Shown: positions 1 to 10,252, counted from the first letter of the stretch. The stretch is DNA of 64,000 nt from Herbaspirillum rubrisubalbicans (GCF_003719195.1 NZ_CP024996.1:4216001-4280000), one strand, 5' to 3'. Notes: generated from the sequence alone by a model not told the origin. Made by a program: numbers and translations.

Positions 1-52
1 GGAAGGCCTGGCGCGGGGTGGAGTGGGAAGTGGCAGCAGTCATGGCCGCCAT
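1..52 (-). CDS. possible 5' end of a gene leaving the window
   Basis: The reverse strand reads in frame from an ATG at 52 (second in-frame ATG at 43) to the left edge without a stop, starting MAAMTAATSHSTPRQAF. Only 17 codons are visible and there is no clear Shine-Dalgarno sequence, so neither product nor reality of the gene can be judged. It would lie downstream of yjgR on the same strand. Confidence 0.25.
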   Translation of the reverse strand, partial: MAAMTAATSHSTPRQAF

Positions 53-103
53 TGTAAACATTTCAACGCCTTAAGCACCTAAGCACCCAAGCGCCTGAAC
101 GCC

Positions 104-124
104 GCGCCGGCCTTGCACCGGCGC
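104..124 (-). terminator. GC hairpin downstream of yjgR
   Basis: A perfect 7-bp stem (GCGCCGG / CCGGCGC) with a 7-nt loop lies just after the yjgR stop codon. No T-tract follows on the minus strand, so it is either a weak terminator or only a stabilising 3' hairpin. Confidence 0.3.
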
Positions 125-132
125 GCCAGGGG

Positions 133-1806
133 TCAACGCTTCTTCATCAGCGAGCCGAGGACGCCGCGGATCAGTTCGCGTCCCACCTGTGAACCAATGC
201 TGCGCGCCGCCGACTTGACCATGGCTTGCAAGGGCGAATCGCTGCGGCGGCTGCCGTTGCCGTTGCCGTTGCCGAAGAGGCCGCCCGCAGCATCCTTGAG
301 CAGATCGCCCAGGCCGCCACCCTCGTCTTGCTGCGGCAGCGGTTGCGCTTGGGGCTGCGGCTGCCGGGAAGGCATACGGGCGCCACCGCTGGGGCGGGAG
401 CCGGTCGCGGGCGCTGGTGCGGTGTGGCCGGCCGAGGCGCCCCAGGCGTTGTCATCCACCGGAGGCGGTGCGGGTGCGGGGGCCGGCGGCTGATTCGGCG
501 TCGGGGCCGGGGCCGCCTGCGGCTGTTGCACGGCGCGCCCCTTCAGGCGTTCATAGGCCGATTCACGGTCGATGGCCTGCTCGTAGACGCCGGCCACCAG
601 CGAACTGGCGATCAGGGCGCGGCGCTCTTCTGCGCTCAGGGGGCCGATCTGCGAAGCGGGAGTGAGTACATAACCGCGCTCGACCATATTGGGCCGGCCC
701 TTGTCATCGAGGAAGGACACCAGCGCCTCGCCCACGCCCAGCTCGGTGATGGCCTGGGCGGTATTGACCATGGGATTGGGGCGGAAGGTCTCGGCGGCGG
801 CCTGCACCGCCTTCTGGTCGCGCGGGGTGTAGGCGCGCAGGGCGTGCTGCACGCGGTTGCCGAGCTGGCCCAGGACGGTATCGGGGATGTCCAGCGGATT
901 TTGCGTGACGAAGTAGATGCCCACGCCCTTGGAGCGGATCAGGCGCACCACCTGTTCGATCTTCTGCAACAGCGGCTTGGGCGCCTCATCGAACAGCAGG
1001 TGTGCTTCGTCGAAGAAGAAGGCCATCTTGGGCTTGTCCAGATCGCCCACCTCGGGCAGGTGTTCGAACAGTTCCGAGAGCATCCACAGCAGGAAGGTGG
1101 AATACAGACGCGGCGCGTTCATCAGGCGGTCGGCGGCCAGGATGTTGATGACGCCGCGGCCCTGGGCGTCGGTCTGCATCCAGTCTTCGATGTTCAACAT
1201 CGGTTCGCCGAAGAAGCGGTCGCCGCCCTGTTCATCAATGGCGATCAGGCCGCGCTGGATGGCGCCCACGCTGGCGGCCGAGATATTGCCGTATTCGGTC
1301 TTGAACTGGGCGGCGTTCTCGCCCACGTGCTGCAGCATGGCGCGCAGGTCCTTGGTGTCCAGCAGCAACAGGCCGTGGTCGTCGGCGATCTTGAATACCA
1401 GTTGCAACACGCCTTGCTGGGTGTCGTTCAGGTTCAACATGCGCGCCAGCATCAGCGGCCCCATGTCGGAAATGGTGGCGCGGACCGGGTGGCCCTGTTG
1501 GCCATAGACATCCCAGAACGCCACCGGGGCGGCGGCCCAGGCCGGTTCGGGCAGACCCAGTTGGGCCAGGCGCGCCGTGGTCTTGGGCGAGGCGCTGCCG
1601 GCCTTGCCCAGGCCGGACAGGTCGCCCTTGACGTCGGCCATGAAGACCGGCACCCCGATATCGGACAAGGCCTGGGCCAGCACCTGCAAGGTGACGGTCT
1701 TGCCGGTGCCGGTGGCGCCGGTGATGCAACCATGGCGGTTGGCCAGTTGCGGCAGCAGGCACAGGAGCCCGCCGGGATGGGAAGCAATGGGAAGCGGATT
1801 AATCAT
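133..1806 (-). CDS. yjgR: HerA-like ATPase, YjgR/DUF853 family
   Basis: This 557-aa protein belongs to the DUF853 family of HerA/FtsK-like P-loop ATPases, cytoplasmic proteins of poorly defined role related to DNA-translocating helicases. A Walker A motif GATGTGKT lies at residues 30-37 and a Walker B-like stretch [10 protein letters not shown] near residue 265. After the ATPase core the chain becomes proline-, alanine- and glutamine-rich (about residues 430-500), a probable linker, and ends in a conserved basic tail. It is divergent from yebC. The family assignment is secure; the cellular function is not known from sequence. Confidence 0.9.
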   Translation of the reverse strand: MINPLPIASHPGGLLCLLPQLANRHGCITGATGTGKTVTLQVLAQALSDIGVPVFMADVKGDLSGLGKAGSASPKTTARLAQLGLPEPAWAAAPVAFWDVYGQQGHPVRATISDMGPLMLARMLNLNDTQQGVLQLVFKIADDHGLLLLDTKDLRAMLQHVGENAAQFKTEYGNISAASVGAIQRGLIAIDEQGGDRFFGEPMLNIEDWMQTDAQGRGVINILAADRLMNAPRLYSTFLLWMLSELFEHLPEVGDLDKPKMAFFFDEAHLLFDEAPKPLLQKIEQVVRLIRSKGVGIYFVTQNPLDIPDTVLGQLGNRVQHALRAYTPRDQKAVQAAAETFRPNPMVNTAQAITELGVGEALVSFLDDKGRPNMVERGYVLTPASQIGPLSAEERRALIASSLVAGVYEQAIDRESAYERLKGRAVQQPQAAPAPTPNQPPAPAPAPPPVDDNAWGASAGHTAPAPATGSRPSGGARMPSRQPQPQAQPLPQQDEGGGLGDLLKDAAGGLFGNGNGNGSRRSDSPLQAMVKSAARSIGSQVGRELIRGVLGSLMKKR

Positions 1807-1865
1807 CTCAACTCAGCCTTGAGGGCAAAAATGACGGGGTGGCGGTATGGTAAAATGCCCGCCCG

Positions 1866-1871
1866 ATTATA
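1866..1871 (-). promoter_or_regulatory. candidate -10 box for yjgR
   Basis: The minus strand carries a perfect TATAAT about 60 nt upstream of the yjgR start. No convincing -35 hexamer is seen at 16-18 bp, so the call rests on the -10 element alone. Confidence 0.3.
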
Positions 1872-2038
1872 GTCAGAACATGGTGGCAGGATGGACATGA
1901 TCGGTCCTGCCTGTGCTTGGTCTCCCTCTGCACCGATTCGTTGCATCCGCCTGCCGGTCTTGCCGCAGCGAGCGCGAAGGGCGGCGGTGGCGACCACAAG
2001 ACGGTTCTGGCCTCACCCTCTCGCAGGAAAGATTGAAC

Positions 2039-2764
2039 ATGGCTGGACACAGCAAATGGGCCAATATTCAGCATCGTAAAGGCCGTCAGGATGAAAAGCG
2101 CGGTCGCGTCTGGACCCGTCTGATCAAGGAAATCACCGTCGCTGCCCGCATGGGTGGGGGCGACCCGGATACCAATCCGCGTCTGCGCCTGGCGGTGGAC
2201 CGTGCCTCCGACGCCAACATGCCCAAGGACAACGTGACCCGCGCCATCCAGCGCGGCACCGGCGCCCTGGATGGCGTGAACTATGAAGAAGTGCGCTATG
2301 AAGGCTATGGCATCAACGGCGCGGCCATCATCGTCGATTGCATGACCGACAACCGCGTGCGTACGGTCGCCGAAGTGCGTCACGCCTTCTCCAAGTTCGG
2401 TGGCAACATGGGGACCGAAGGCTCGGTGGCCTTCCTGTTCAAGCACTGTGGCCAATTGATGTATGCCCCCGGCACCGATGAGAACGCCGTCATGGAAGCG
2501 GCCCTGGAAGCCGGCGCCGAAGACGTCATCACCGATGACGAAGGCGGCATCGAAGTGCTGACCGCCCCCAACGACTTCGCCGCCGTCAAGAGCGCCATGG
2601 AAGCCGCCGGCTTCAAGGCCGAAGTGGCCGAGATCACCATGAAGCCCTCCACCGAGACCGTGTTTGCCGGCGAGGATGGCGTCAAGATGCAGAAGCTGCT
2701 GGATGCGCTGGAGAACCTGGACGATACCCAAGAGCTCTATACCAACGCCGTGATCGAAGAATAA
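2039..2764 (+). CDS. yebC: YebC/PmpR-family regulatory protein
   Basis: A 241-aa protein of the YebC/TACO1 family. Members act as transcriptional regulators or promote translation through difficult stretches such as polyproline. The start at 2039 gives the hallmark N-terminus [18 protein letters not shown] and follows an AGGAAAG ribosome binding site; the reading frame is open further upstream, but that extension is not conserved. Typical conserved segments are visible ([45 protein letters not shown]). Length matches the family. A leader of about 200 bp separates it from divergent yjgR, and purD follows on the same strand after 66 bp. Confidence 0.96.
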   Translation: MAGHSKWANIQHRKGRQDEKRGRVWTRLIKEITVAARMGGGDPDTNPRLRLAVDRASDANMPKDNVTRAIQRGTGALDGVNYEEVRYEGYGINGAAIIVDCMTDNRVRTVAEVRHAFSKFGGNMGTEGSVAFLFKHCGQLMYAPGTDENAVMEAALEAGAEDVITDDEGGIEVLTAPNDFAAVKSAMEAAGFKAEVAEITMKPSTETVFAGEDGVKMQKLLDALENLDDTQELYTNAVIEE

Positions 2765-2830
2765 TTCTTCATACGACCCGGATAATTCGGACATTTCGCC
2801 CCCATTCGCCACTCTTTTCTTCCTATTCCC

Positions 2831-4099
2831 ATGAAAATCCTAGTTGTCGGCTCCGGTGGCCGTGAACATGCGCTGGCCTGGGCCATCGCCAAGTCGCCGC
2901 GCATCCAGACGGTCTATGTCGCTCCCGGCAATGGCGGCACCGCGCTCGACGAGCGTCTGCAAAACATCGCCATCACCGATCCGATGGCACTGGCCGACTT
3001 CGTCGAGCAGGAGCACGTGGCGCTGACCGTGGTCGGCCCCGAAGGCCCGCTGGCGGCCGGCATCGTCAACGTCTTCCGCGCCCGCGGCCTGAAAATCTTC
3101 GGCCCCACCAAGGAAGCGGCGCAACTGGAAAGCTCCAAGGACTTCGCCAAGGCCTTCATGCAGCGCCATGCGATCCCCACTGCCCAATACCAGACCTTCT
3201 CGGACGTGGCCGCCGCCCATGACTACATCGCCCAGCAGGGCGCGCCCATCGTCATCAAGGCTGACGGCCTGGCCGCTGGCAAGGGCGTGGTGGTGGCCAT
3301 GACGCTGGAAGAGGCGCATACCGCCGTGGACATGATGCTCTCCGACAACAAGCTGGGCGACGCCGGCGCGCGCGTGGTGATCGAGCAATTCCTGGCCGGC
3401 GAAGAAGCATCCTTCATCGTCATGGTCGACGGCAAGAACATCCTGCCGCTGGCCACCAGCCAGGACCACAAGCGCCTGCAAGACCACGATCAAGGCCCCA
3501 ATACCGGTGGCATGGGCGCCTATTCGCCGGCCCCCATCGTCACTCCGGCGCTGCACGCGCGCGTCATGCGCGAGATCATCGTGCCTACCGTGCAGGGCAT
3601 GGCCAAGGATGGCATCCCCTTCTCGGGCTTCCTGTATGCAGGCTTGATGATCGATGCCGAAGGCAACCCCAAGACGCTGGAATTCAACTGCCGCATGGGC
3701 GACCCGGAAACCCAGCCGATCATGGCGCGCTTGAAGACGGATCTGCTGACCGTATTCGAACATGCCGTGACCGGCTCGCTGGACAAGGTGGAACTGGAAT
3801 GGGACCGCCGCACCGCGCTGGGCGTGGTGATGGCTGCCCATGGCTACCCGGAAGAACCGCGCCGTGGTGATCTGATCACCGACATCCCGGCCGAGACCGC
3901 CGATTGCGTGACCTTCCATGCCGGCACCACCCTCACCGGCGACAAGCTGACCACCAACGGTGGCCGCGTGCTGTGCGTGGTGGGCCTGGGCGACAGTGTC
4001 AAGGTCGCGCAGAAGCACGCCTATGACGCCGCTGACCTGATCCACTTCGCCGGTTCGCAGATGCGTCGCGACATCGGCTGGCGCGCGCTCAAACGTTAA
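2831..4099 (+). CDS. purD: phosphoribosylamine-glycine ligase
   Basis: PurD catalyses the ATP-dependent joining of glycine to 5-phosphoribosylamine, the second step of de novo purine synthesis, in the cytoplasm. The 422-aa length is standard. Visible features are the N-terminal Rossmann-like segment MKILVVGSGGREHALAW, the ATP-grasp region (VIKADGLAAGKGVVVA near residue 145), the metal-site segment EFNCRMGDPETQ near residue 293, and the C-terminal GRVLCVVGLG domain. It lies 66 bp after yebC and ends before a strong terminator, so yebC-purD may be cotranscribed. Confidence 0.97.
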   Translation: MKILVVGSGGREHALAWAIAKSPRIQTVYVAPGNGGTALDERLQNIAITDPMALADFVEQEHVALTVVGPEGPLAAGIVNVFRARGLKIFGPTKEAAQLESSKDFAKAFMQRHAIPTAQYQTFSDVAAAHDYIAQQGAPIVIKADGLAAGKGVVVAMTLEEAHTAVDMMLSDNKLGDAGARVVIEQFLAGEEASFIVMVDGKNILPLATSQDHKRLQDHDQGPNTGGMGAYSPAPIVTPALHARVMREIIVPTVQGMAKDGIPFSGFLYAGLMIDAEGNPKTLEFNCRMGDPETQPIMARLKTDLLTVFEHAVTGSLDKVELEWDRRTALGVVMAAHGYPEEPRRGDLITDIPAETADCVTFHAGTTLTGDKLTTNGGRVLCVVGLGDSVKVAQKHAYDAADLIHFAGSQMRRDIGWRALKR

Positions 4100-4135
4100 A
4101 CAGCGTTCTACAGCCCAGCAAATGAGCTGACCGGT

Positions 4136-4174
4136 CCCCCGCAACGCAGCCAGTGTTGCGGGGGATTTCGTTTT
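4136..4174 (+). terminator. rho-independent terminator after purD
   Basis: A perfect 10-bp stem (CCCCCGCAAC / GTTGCGGGGG) with a 9-nt loop is followed by ATTTCGTTTT. Confidence 0.9.
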
Positions 4175-4240
4175 GGGCGCTGGCTGTGCAACAAAAACCG
4201 GCCTGGCTCGGACTAAGCACAACCGGTGCCGCACACCCTG

Positions 4241-4280
4241 CCACTCATTGGCACGCATTGCCACGAATTGTCACGACACA
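4241..4280 (+). repeat. four 10-bp imperfect direct repeats
   Basis: Directly upstream of the mscS-family gene the sequence runs in exact 10-bp steps: CCACTCATTG, GCACGCATTG, CCACGAATTG, TCACGACACA. The first three share NCACNNATTG. One helical turn of spacing would put the repeats on one DNA face, so a regulator binding site is possible but unproven. Confidence 0.5.
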
Positions 4281-4296
4281 AGAAAAGGAAATACCG

Positions 4297-5127
4297 ATGC
4301 CCACCCACCTGCTCAACTTCGACACCCTCATCAACCTCTATCTGGTGCCCTTCGGCCTGAAGGTGATCGCCGCCATCGTCATCTGGATCATCGGCGGCAT
4401 GTTGATCAATACCCTGGCCAAGGTGGTGCGCCGCGTACTGACCGCACGCCAGTTCGAAACCACCCTGGTCAACTATGCCAGCTCGGCCATGCACGTGATC
4501 CTGCGCATCCTGCTGGTGATGGGCATCCTGGAAGTCTGCGGCGTCCCCACCACTTCGTTTGCCGCCGTCATCGGCGCGGTCGGCGTGGCGCTGGGCGTGG
4601 CCTGGTCGGGCCTGCTGTCGAACTTCGCGGCCGGCATCTTCCTGGTGGTGCTGCGCCCCTTCAAGGTAGGCGACTACATCACCGCGGCTGGCCAGACCGG
4701 TTCGGTATCCGACATTGGACTGGTGACCACCATCATCACCACCGACAACAACCTGCGCGTGATCATCGGCAACAACAAGCTGTTCTCGGAAAACATCATC
4801 AACTACAACGTCAATGCCACCCGCCGTACCGACCTGCGTTGCCAGATTGCCTACAGTGTTGATCCACAGCAAGCCATCGCCAAGCTGACCGACCGCATCA
4901 CCGCCATCCCCAACGTGTTGCAGACCCCGGCGCCGGGCATCGCAATCCAGGAATTCAATGCCACCGGCACCTTGATCGCCATCCGCGTGCACGCGCCCAC
5001 GCCCAATTTCGGCCAGGTCTACAACGATGTGCAGAACGCCATCGCCGAGGTCTGCCTGAAGCAAGGCTGGCCGGCCCCGGCCACCTACCAGGTGGCGGTA
5101 CCGCTGGCGCAGCCGCCGCAAAGCTGA
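4297..5127 (+). CDS. small-conductance mechanosensitive channel, MscS family
   Basis: A 276-aa inner-membrane channel protein of the MscS family, which releases solutes on hypo-osmotic shock. Hydrophobic segments lie near residues 12-35 and 60-80. The pore-lining TM3 with its Gly/Ala pattern ([19 protein letters not shown]) is near residue 95, followed by the beta-domain start [18 protein letters not shown]. The length is close to E. coli MscS. The start at 4297 is chosen because AAGGAA precedes it and the upstream frame overlaps the purD terminator. Decamer repeats lie immediately upstream. Several paralogues usually exist per genome, so no specific symbol is given. Confidence 0.9.
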   Translation: MPTHLLNFDTLINLYLVPFGLKVIAAIVIWIIGGMLINTLAKVVRRVLTARQFETTLVNYASSAMHVILRILLVMGILEVCGVPTTSFAAVIGAVGVALGVAWSGLLSNFAAGIFLVVLRPFKVGDYITAAGQTGSVSDIGLVTTIITTDNNLRVIIGNNKLFSENIINYNVNATRRTDLRCQIAYSVDPQQAIAKLTDRITAIPNVLQTPAPGIAIQEFNATGTLIAIRVHAPTPNFGQVYNDVQNAIAEVCLKQGWPAPATYQVAVPLAQPPQS

Positions 5128-5144
5128 GGCCAATGCCCCACATT

Positions 5145-5175
5145 GCCGGTCCGGGCGTGTGCCGGACCGGCTTTT
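5145..5175 (+). terminator. rho-independent terminator after the MscS-family gene
   Basis: A perfect 10-bp stem (GCCGGTCCGG / CCGGACCGGC) with a 7-nt loop is followed by TTTT, 17 bp after the stop codon. Confidence 0.85.
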
Positions 5176-5260
5176 GCCGCCCCAGGGTGGGCCTGGCAAG
5201 GTACAATGGCGGGTTGGAACGCATTTCCGTCCAGTAACCGTGCATCAGAGCGACTCGCCC

Positions 5261-6181
5261 GTGACCACCCATTCCAACACCTCCACCCCTACCGCAGCCG
5301 TCAAGGCTTACCTGCAAGACCTGCAAGAGCGCATCGTCGCGGCCCTGGAAGCGGCCGATGGCAAGTCCTTCCTGTCGGATTCCTGGGAACGTCCCGAAGG
5401 CGGCGGCGGCACCTCGCGCCTGCTGGAGGAAGGGAACCTGCTGGAGCGCGGCGGCGTGGGCTTCTCGCACGTGATGGGCCAGAAGCTGCCGCCCTCGGCT
5501 GCAGCCAACCGCCCGCAATTGGCCGGCCGCGCCTGGGAAGCCATGGGGGTGTCGCTGGTGCTGCATCCGCGCAATCCCTATGTGCCGACGGTGCATATGA
5601 ATGTGCGCTTCTTCAGCACCCATGCCGAGGGTGAAGAGCCGGTCTGGTGGTTCGGCGGCGGCATGGACCTCACGCCTTACTACGGTGTGAAGGAAGATGC
5701 AGTCCACTTCCACCGCACCTGCCGCGCTGCCCTCCAGCCCTATGGCGAAGACCTGTATCCGCGCTTCAAGGCCTGGTGTGATGAATATTTTTACCTGAAA
5801 CACCGCAAGGAACCGCGTGGCGTGGGCGGCATCTTCTTCGATGACTTCAACGCCCTGCCCTTCGAGCAAGCCTTTGCCATGCAACGCAGCGTGGGCGACG
5901 CCTTCCTGGAGGCCTACCTGCCCATCGTGGCAGCCCGCCGCGACACCCCCTATGGCGAGCGCGAGCGCGACTTCCAGGCTTATCGCCGCGGACGTTACGT
6001 GGAATTCAACTTGGTCTTCGACCGTGGCACGCTGTTCGGGCTGCAATCGGGGGGCCGTACCGAGTCCATCCTGATGTCCATGCCGCCGCTGGTGAAATGG
6101 CGCTATGACTGGCATCCCGAACCCGGCAGCCCGGAAGCTGCGCTGTATTCGGACTTCCTGGTACACAAGGAATGGCTGTAA
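5261..6181 (+). CDS. hemF: oxygen-dependent coproporphyrinogen III oxidase
   Basis: HemF oxidatively decarboxylates coproporphyrinogen III to protoporphyrinogen IX in heme synthesis, using O2. Family motifs are plain: [45 protein letters not shown] and [19 protein letters not shown] near the C-terminus. The GTG at 5261 is chosen so that the product starts near the conserved helix (about 306 aa). An in-frame GTG at 5240 and an ATG at 5159 are alternatives, the latter inside the preceding terminator. The stop codon overlaps the nadD start by one base, which suggests translational coupling. Confidence 0.93.
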   Translation: MTTHSNTSTPTAAVKAYLQDLQERIVAALEAADGKSFLSDSWERPEGGGGTSRLLEEGNLLERGGVGFSHVMGQKLPPSAAANRPQLAGRAWEAMGVSLVLHPRNPYVPTVHMNVRFFSTHAEGEEPVWWFGGGMDLTPYYGVKEDAVHFHRTCRAALQPYGEDLYPRFKAWCDEYFYLKHRKEPRGVGGIFFDDFNALPFEQAFAMQRSVGDAFLEAYLPIVAARRDTPYGERERDFQAYRRGRYVEFNLVFDRGTLFGLQSGGRTESILMSMPPLVKWRYDWHPEPGSPEAALYSDFLVHKEWL

Positions 6182-6846
6182 TGGCGCCGCCTGCGGCGCC
6201 ACGCTGCATTGCCGTGCTCGGCGGCAGCTTCGATCCGGTGCACAATGGTCATGTGCGCCTGGCCGAGCACTTCGTGCAACTGCTGCAACCGGATGAGCTG
6301 CGCGTCATTCCCACCGGCAATCCCTGGCAGAAGCATGGCTTGCAGGCGGCGCCGGCCGATCGCGTGGAAATGGTCAGGCTGGCCTTCGACCGCCAGCAGG
6401 TACCGGTGGTGATCGATGAACAGGAAATCCGCCGCGCCAGCGCCACCTACACCATCGACACCCTGCGCGCGCTGCGCGCCGAGCTGGGGCCGGCAGTGTC
6501 CATCGTGTTCCTGATGGGCGCCGACCAGTTGCAGCACCTGGACACCTGGCAACACTGGCAGGAACTGTTTGACCTGGCGCACCTGTGCGCCGCCTCCCGG
6601 CCCGGCTTCGAGCTGGCCGACGCGCACGTGCCGCCGGCCGTGAGAGAAGAATTCAAGCGGCGCAACGCTGCGCCGCAAGACATCCGCAGCACCCCGCACG
6701 GATACGGCTACCTGGCCTTAGGGCTGGCGGTCGATATTTCATCGACTGAAATCCGTGCCCAGCTGCAACGCGGCACCCGACCCGATTCGCTGATCCCGGG
6801 CAGGGTGCTAGACTATATCGAACAACAACATCTGTACCGACATTAA
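6181..6846 (+). CDS. nadD: nicotinate-nucleotide adenylyltransferase
   Basis: NadD adenylates nicotinate mononucleotide to deamido-NAD in NAD biosynthesis. The nucleotidyltransferase signature GGSFDPVHNGH occurs near residue 15 and the ISSTEIR motif near residue 185. The start at 6181 overlaps the hemF TAA and is spaced correctly from AAGGA at 6167-6171; an ATG at 6172 would sit directly on that site. The 221-aa length is normal. It heads the run nadD-rsfS-rlmH, an arrangement conserved in many proteobacteria. Confidence 0.95.
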   Translation: MAPPAAPRCIAVLGGSFDPVHNGHVRLAEHFVQLLQPDELRVIPTGNPWQKHGLQAAPADRVEMVRLAFDRQQVPVVIDEQEIRRASATYTIDTLRALRAELGPAVSIVFLMGADQLQHLDTWQHWQELFDLAHLCAASRPGFELADAHVPPAVREEFKRRNAAPQDIRSTPHGYGYLALGLAVDISSTEIRAQLQRGTRPDSLIPGRVLDYIEQQHLYRH

Positions 6847-6850
6847 ACCA

Positions 6851-7612
6851 ATGGACATCAAAAAACTGCAAACCCTGGTCGTGGACGCCCTGGAAGACGT
6901 CAAGGCCCAAGAAATCCGCATCTATGACACCACGCACCTGACCAGCCTGTTCGACCGTGTGGCCATTGCCTCCGGTACCTCGAACCGCCAGACCAAGGCG
7001 CTGGCTGCCTCCGTGCGCGACAAGGTCAAGGCCAAGGGCGGCAACGTCGTCAGCATCGAAGGCGAAGACACCGGCGAATGGGTGCTGGTCGACCTGGGTG
7101 ACATGATCGTGCACATCATGCAGCCGGCCATCCGTACCTACTACCGCCTGGAAGAAATCTGGGGTGACAAGGAAGTCAAGCTGGGTGCAGCCAAGCGCAC
7201 CGGCACCTCGGCTGCCGCCAAGCGCGCCGCCGCCGACGAAGCCCCGGCCCCCAAGACCCGCCGCACCCGCGCCCAGGCCGAAGCGGTCGAAGCCAGCCAG
7301 GCCCTGGACGATGATGAGGACGCACCGAAGAAGCCGGCCCGCAAGCCGCGCACGACCACTGCGACCACCACCGGTACCCGCGCTGCCACCGGGTCGACCC
7401 GCACTACCCGTACCACCGGCACCAAGACCACCGCAGCCAAGACCACCACCACCCGTGGCACGGCTGCCGGCAGCAAAACCACCACGACCAAGGCCGCCAC
7501 CACCCGCAAGGCGGCTGCGCCCAAGACCCCGACCGGCAAGACCGTGCGCGTGGCGCCGGCCAAGAGCGAGACCGCCAAGAAGCCGGCCGCCAAGCGTTCC
7601 AGCAAGGCTTGA
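6851..7612 (+). CDS. rsfS: ribosome silencing factor with a long basic tail
   Basis: RsfS (RsfA/YbeB/Iojap) binds ribosomal protein uL14 and blocks subunit joining during starvation. Residues 1-112 are the complete conserved domain ([56 protein letters not shown]). The protein then continues for about 140 residues of low-complexity Ala/Thr/Lys/Arg sequence with an acidic patch DDDEDAP near residue 155, resembling a histone-H1-like or nucleic-acid-binding tail. Usual length is about 105-130 aa. The tail is read in frame up to the stop that overlaps rlmH. Domain identity is firm; the role of the tail is unknown. Confidence 0.95.
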   Translation: MDIKKLQTLVVDALEDVKAQEIRIYDTTHLTSLFDRVAIASGTSNRQTKALAASVRDKVKAKGGNVVSIEGEDTGEWVLVDLGDMIVHIMQPAIRTYYRLEEIWGDKEVKLGAAKRTGTSAAAKRAAADEAPAPKTRRTRAQAEAVEASQALDDDEDAPKKPARKPRTTTATTTGTRAATGSTRTTRTTGTKTTAAKTTTTRGTAAGSKTTTTKAATTRKAAAPKTPTGKTVRVAPAKSETAKKPAAKRSSKA

Positions 7613-8082
7613 TGCAGCTGGTCATCGCCGCCGTCGGCCACAAGATGCCGGCGTGGATCGAGACCGGCTTCCAGGAGTACGCCAAGCGTATGCCCCCGGA
7701 ATGCCGGATCATCCTCAAGGAAATCAAACCCGTCGAGCGCTCCGGCAGCCGCACGGCCGAGACCGTGATGGCGCAGGAGCGCGAGAAGATCGAAGCGGCG
7801 CTGCCCAAGGGGGCGCGCGTGATTGCGCTGGACGAGCGCGGCCGCGACTGGACCTCGGTGCAGTTGTCGCAACAACTGGTGCAGTGGCAACAGGATGGGC
7901 GCGACGTGGCCTTCGTCATCGGCGGCGCCGATGGTCTCGATCCCGGCTTCAAGGCGGGGGCCGACACGCTCATCCGCATCTCCAGCATGACCTTGCCGCA
8001 TGGCATGGTGCGGGTGATGCTGGCCGAGCAACTGTACCGGGCCTGGTCGATTACGCAGAACCATCCGTATCACCGCGCCTGA
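7612..8082 (+). CDS. rlmH: 23S rRNA (pseudouridine1915-N3)-methyltransferase
   Basis: RlmH is the SPOUT methyltransferase that methylates pseudouridine 1915 in helix 69 of 23S rRNA on assembled ribosomes. At 156 aa it matches the family. Motifs include [26 protein letters not shown] (cofactor loop) and the C-terminal [18 protein letters not shown] with terminal HPYHRA. The ATG at 7612 overlaps the rsfS TGA, giving translational coupling. Confidence 0.97.
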   Translation: MQLVIAAVGHKMPAWIETGFQEYAKRMPPECRIILKEIKPVERSGSRTAETVMAQEREKIEAALPKGARVIALDERGRDWTSVQLSQQLVQWQQDGRDVAFVIGGADGLDPGFKAGADTLIRISSMTLPHGMVRVMLAEQLYRAWSITQNHPYHRA

Positions 8083-8125
8083 ATTCGTCCACCGCCGGCC
8101 AGCCCTGCTGGCACCGGCCTTTGAC

Positions 8126-8755
8126 ATGATGCATGGCTCAATGAAACAAGCGGACCACAAAATCTACCTCGCCTCCAAAAGCCCGCGCCGGCGCGAACTG
8201 CTGCGCCAGATCGGCATCGATTTCGAACTGCTGCTCTCGGACAAGGAAGTCGACGAAAGCGTGCTGCCCGGCGAAGCCCCGCTGGACTACGTCGCCCGCG
8301 TGACCCGCGCCAAGCTCGACAGCGCCCAGCAGACCATGATCCTGCGCCAGTTGCCGCATCGCCCGCTGCTCGCGGCCGACACCACCGTGGTGGTGGACGA
8401 CCTGATCCTGGGCAAGCCGGCCGATCACGACGAAGCGGTGCGCATGATCACCCTGCTCTCCGGCCGCACCCACCAGGTCTTGACCAGCGTGGCCGTGGGC
8501 GTCACGCATGGCGTGGACACCGAGGTCTGGCAGATCGTGCAGCAATCCGACGTCAGCTTCGCCGCGCTCACCGACGAGGCCATCGCCGCCTATTGCAACA
8601 CCGTCGAGCCTTACGACAAGGCTGGTGCCTACGGCATCCAAGGCCTGGCGTCGGTCTTCATCAGCCATATCGTGGGCAGCCATTCCGGTATCATGGGACT
8701 GCCGCTGTTCGAGACGGCTCAACTATTACAACAAGCGGGCGTTCGCATCCTATGA
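8126..8755 (+). CDS. maf: Maf-like nucleoside triphosphate pyrophosphatase
   Basis: Maf proteins hydrolyse non-canonical or modified nucleoside triphosphates (dTTP/UTP class) to limit misincorporation. The signature LASKSPRRRELL lies near residue 15, with DTTVVVDD near residue 90 and the C-terminal segment YDKAGAYGIQGLASVFI. In-frame ATGs at 8126, 8129 and 8141 are possible starts; MKQADHKIYLASKS from 8141 is also plausible because none has a good ribosome binding site. The stop overlaps the rng start (ATGA), so the two are probably coupled. Confidence 0.93.
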   Translation: MMHGSMKQADHKIYLASKSPRRRELLRQIGIDFELLLSDKEVDESVLPGEAPLDYVARVTRAKLDSAQQTMILRQLPHRPLLAADTTVVVDDLILGKPADHDEAVRMITLLSGRTHQVLTSVAVGVTHGVDTEVWQIVQQSDVSFAALTDEAIAAYCNTVEPYDKAGAYGIQGLASVFISHIVGSHSGIMGLPLFETAQLLQQAGVRIL

Positions 8756-10215
8756 GCGAAGACATCCTCATCAACATCACGCCGCAGGAGACGCGCGTGG
8801 CGCTGATCCTGCAGGGGGCGGTGCAGGAACTGCACATCGAGCGCACGCTCTCACGCGGCCTGGCCGGCAATATCTATCTGGGCAAGGTAGTGCGGGTACT
8901 GCCGGGTATGCAATCGGCCTTCATCGACATTGGCCTGGAGCGTGCCGCCTTCCTGCACGTGGCCGACATCTGGGAAGCCCGTCCGCACGACGGCCAGAAC
9001 GCGCCGGCCATTCCCATCGAGAAACTGTTGCACGATGGCCAGACCATCACGGTGCAGGTCATCAAGGATCCGATCGGCACCAAGGGCGCGCGCCTGTCCA
9101 CGCAGATTTCCATTGCCGGGCGCATGTTGGTCTACCTGCCGCAGGACAAGCACATCGGCATCTCGCAACGCATCGAAAACGAAGCCGAGCGCGAACTGTT
9201 GCGCAGCAAGGTACAGGCCCTGCTGCCGCCAGAAGAAAAAGGCGGCTTCATCATCCGCACCATGGCCGAGGACGCCTCCGACGCCGACCTGCAGATGGAC
9301 GTCGAATACCTGCGCACCACCTGGGCCACCATCACCAAGCAGGCCAAGACCAAGCCAGCACCGACCCTGCTGCACCAGGACCTGTCGCTGGCGCAACGCG
9401 TGCTGCGCGACTTCGTCAGTGACCATACCGCCACCATCCAGGTCGATTCGCGCGAGAACTTCCACATGCTGCAGGAGTTCGGCGCCATCTACACGCCTTC
9501 GGTGCTGACCAAGCTGATGCACTATCGTGGCGAGCGCCCGCTGTTCGACCTGTATGGCGTGGAAGAGGAAATCGAACGGGCGCTGGGACGACGGGTGGAC
9601 CTGAAGTCAGGCGGCTACCTGATCGTCGACCAGACCGAAGCGATGACCACCATCGATGTGAACACCGGCAGCTTCGTCAATGGTCGCAACTTCGACGACA
9701 CCATCTTCAAGACCAACCTGGAAGCGGCGCACGCCATTGCACGCCAGTTACGGCTGCGCAACCTGGGCGGCATCATCATCCTGGATTTCATCGACATGGA
9801 AAGCACGGAGCATCGCCAGGCCGTGCTGGCCGAGCTGGGCAAGGCCTTGCAGCGTGACCGCACCAAGATCTCGGTATCGGGCTTCTCCACCCTGGGGCTG
9901 GTGGAAATGACCCGCAAGCGCACCCGCGAATCGCTGGCCCATATCCTGTGCGAAACCTGCCCGGCCTGCAAGGGACGCGGACAGGTCAAGACCTCGCGCA
10001 CGGTGTGCTACGAAATCCTGCGCGAAGTCATGCGCGAAGCCAAGCAGTTTAATCCGCGCGAATTCCGCATCCTGGCCTCGCAGGTGGTGGTGGACATGTT
10101 CCTGGAGGAAGAATCGCAACACCTGGCCATGCTGGGGGATTTCATCGGCAAGCCGATTTCCTTGCAGGTGCAGAGTGATTATCAGCAGGAGCAGTACGAC
10201 ATCATTTTGATGTGA
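8752..10215 (+). CDS. rng: ribonuclease G
   Basis: RNase G (CafA) is an RNase E-like endoribonuclease that matures the 5' end of 16S rRNA and turns over some mRNAs. The 487 aa contain an N-terminal S1-like region (GNIYLGKVVRVLPGMQSAF), catalytic aspartates in TTIDVNTGSFV and IIILDFIDM, and the zinc-link motif CPACKG. The start MSEDILINITPQETRVA at 8752 overlaps the maf stop. A strong terminator follows, closing the nadD-rng run. Confidence 0.96.
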   Translation: MSEDILINITPQETRVALILQGAVQELHIERTLSRGLAGNIYLGKVVRVLPGMQSAFIDIGLERAAFLHVADIWEARPHDGQNAPAIPIEKLLHDGQTITVQVIKDPIGTKGARLSTQISIAGRMLVYLPQDKHIGISQRIENEAERELLRSKVQALLPPEEKGGFIIRTMAEDASDADLQMDVEYLRTTWATITKQAKTKPAPTLLHQDLSLAQRVLRDFVSDHTATIQVDSRENFHMLQEFGAIYTPSVLTKLMHYRGERPLFDLYGVEEEIERALGRRVDLKSGGYLIVDQTEAMTTIDVNTGSFVNGRNFDDTIFKTNLEAAHAIARQLRLRNLGGIIILDFIDMESTEHRQAVLAELGKALQRDRTKISVSGFSTLGLVEMTRKRTRESLAHILCETCPACKGRGQVKTSRTVCYEILREVMREAKQFNPREFRILASQVVVDMFLEEESQHLAMLGDFIGKPISLQVQSDYQQEQYDIILM

Positions 10216-10252
10216 GTATATCCAAGGCTATCCTCGAACATAAAATCACCCC

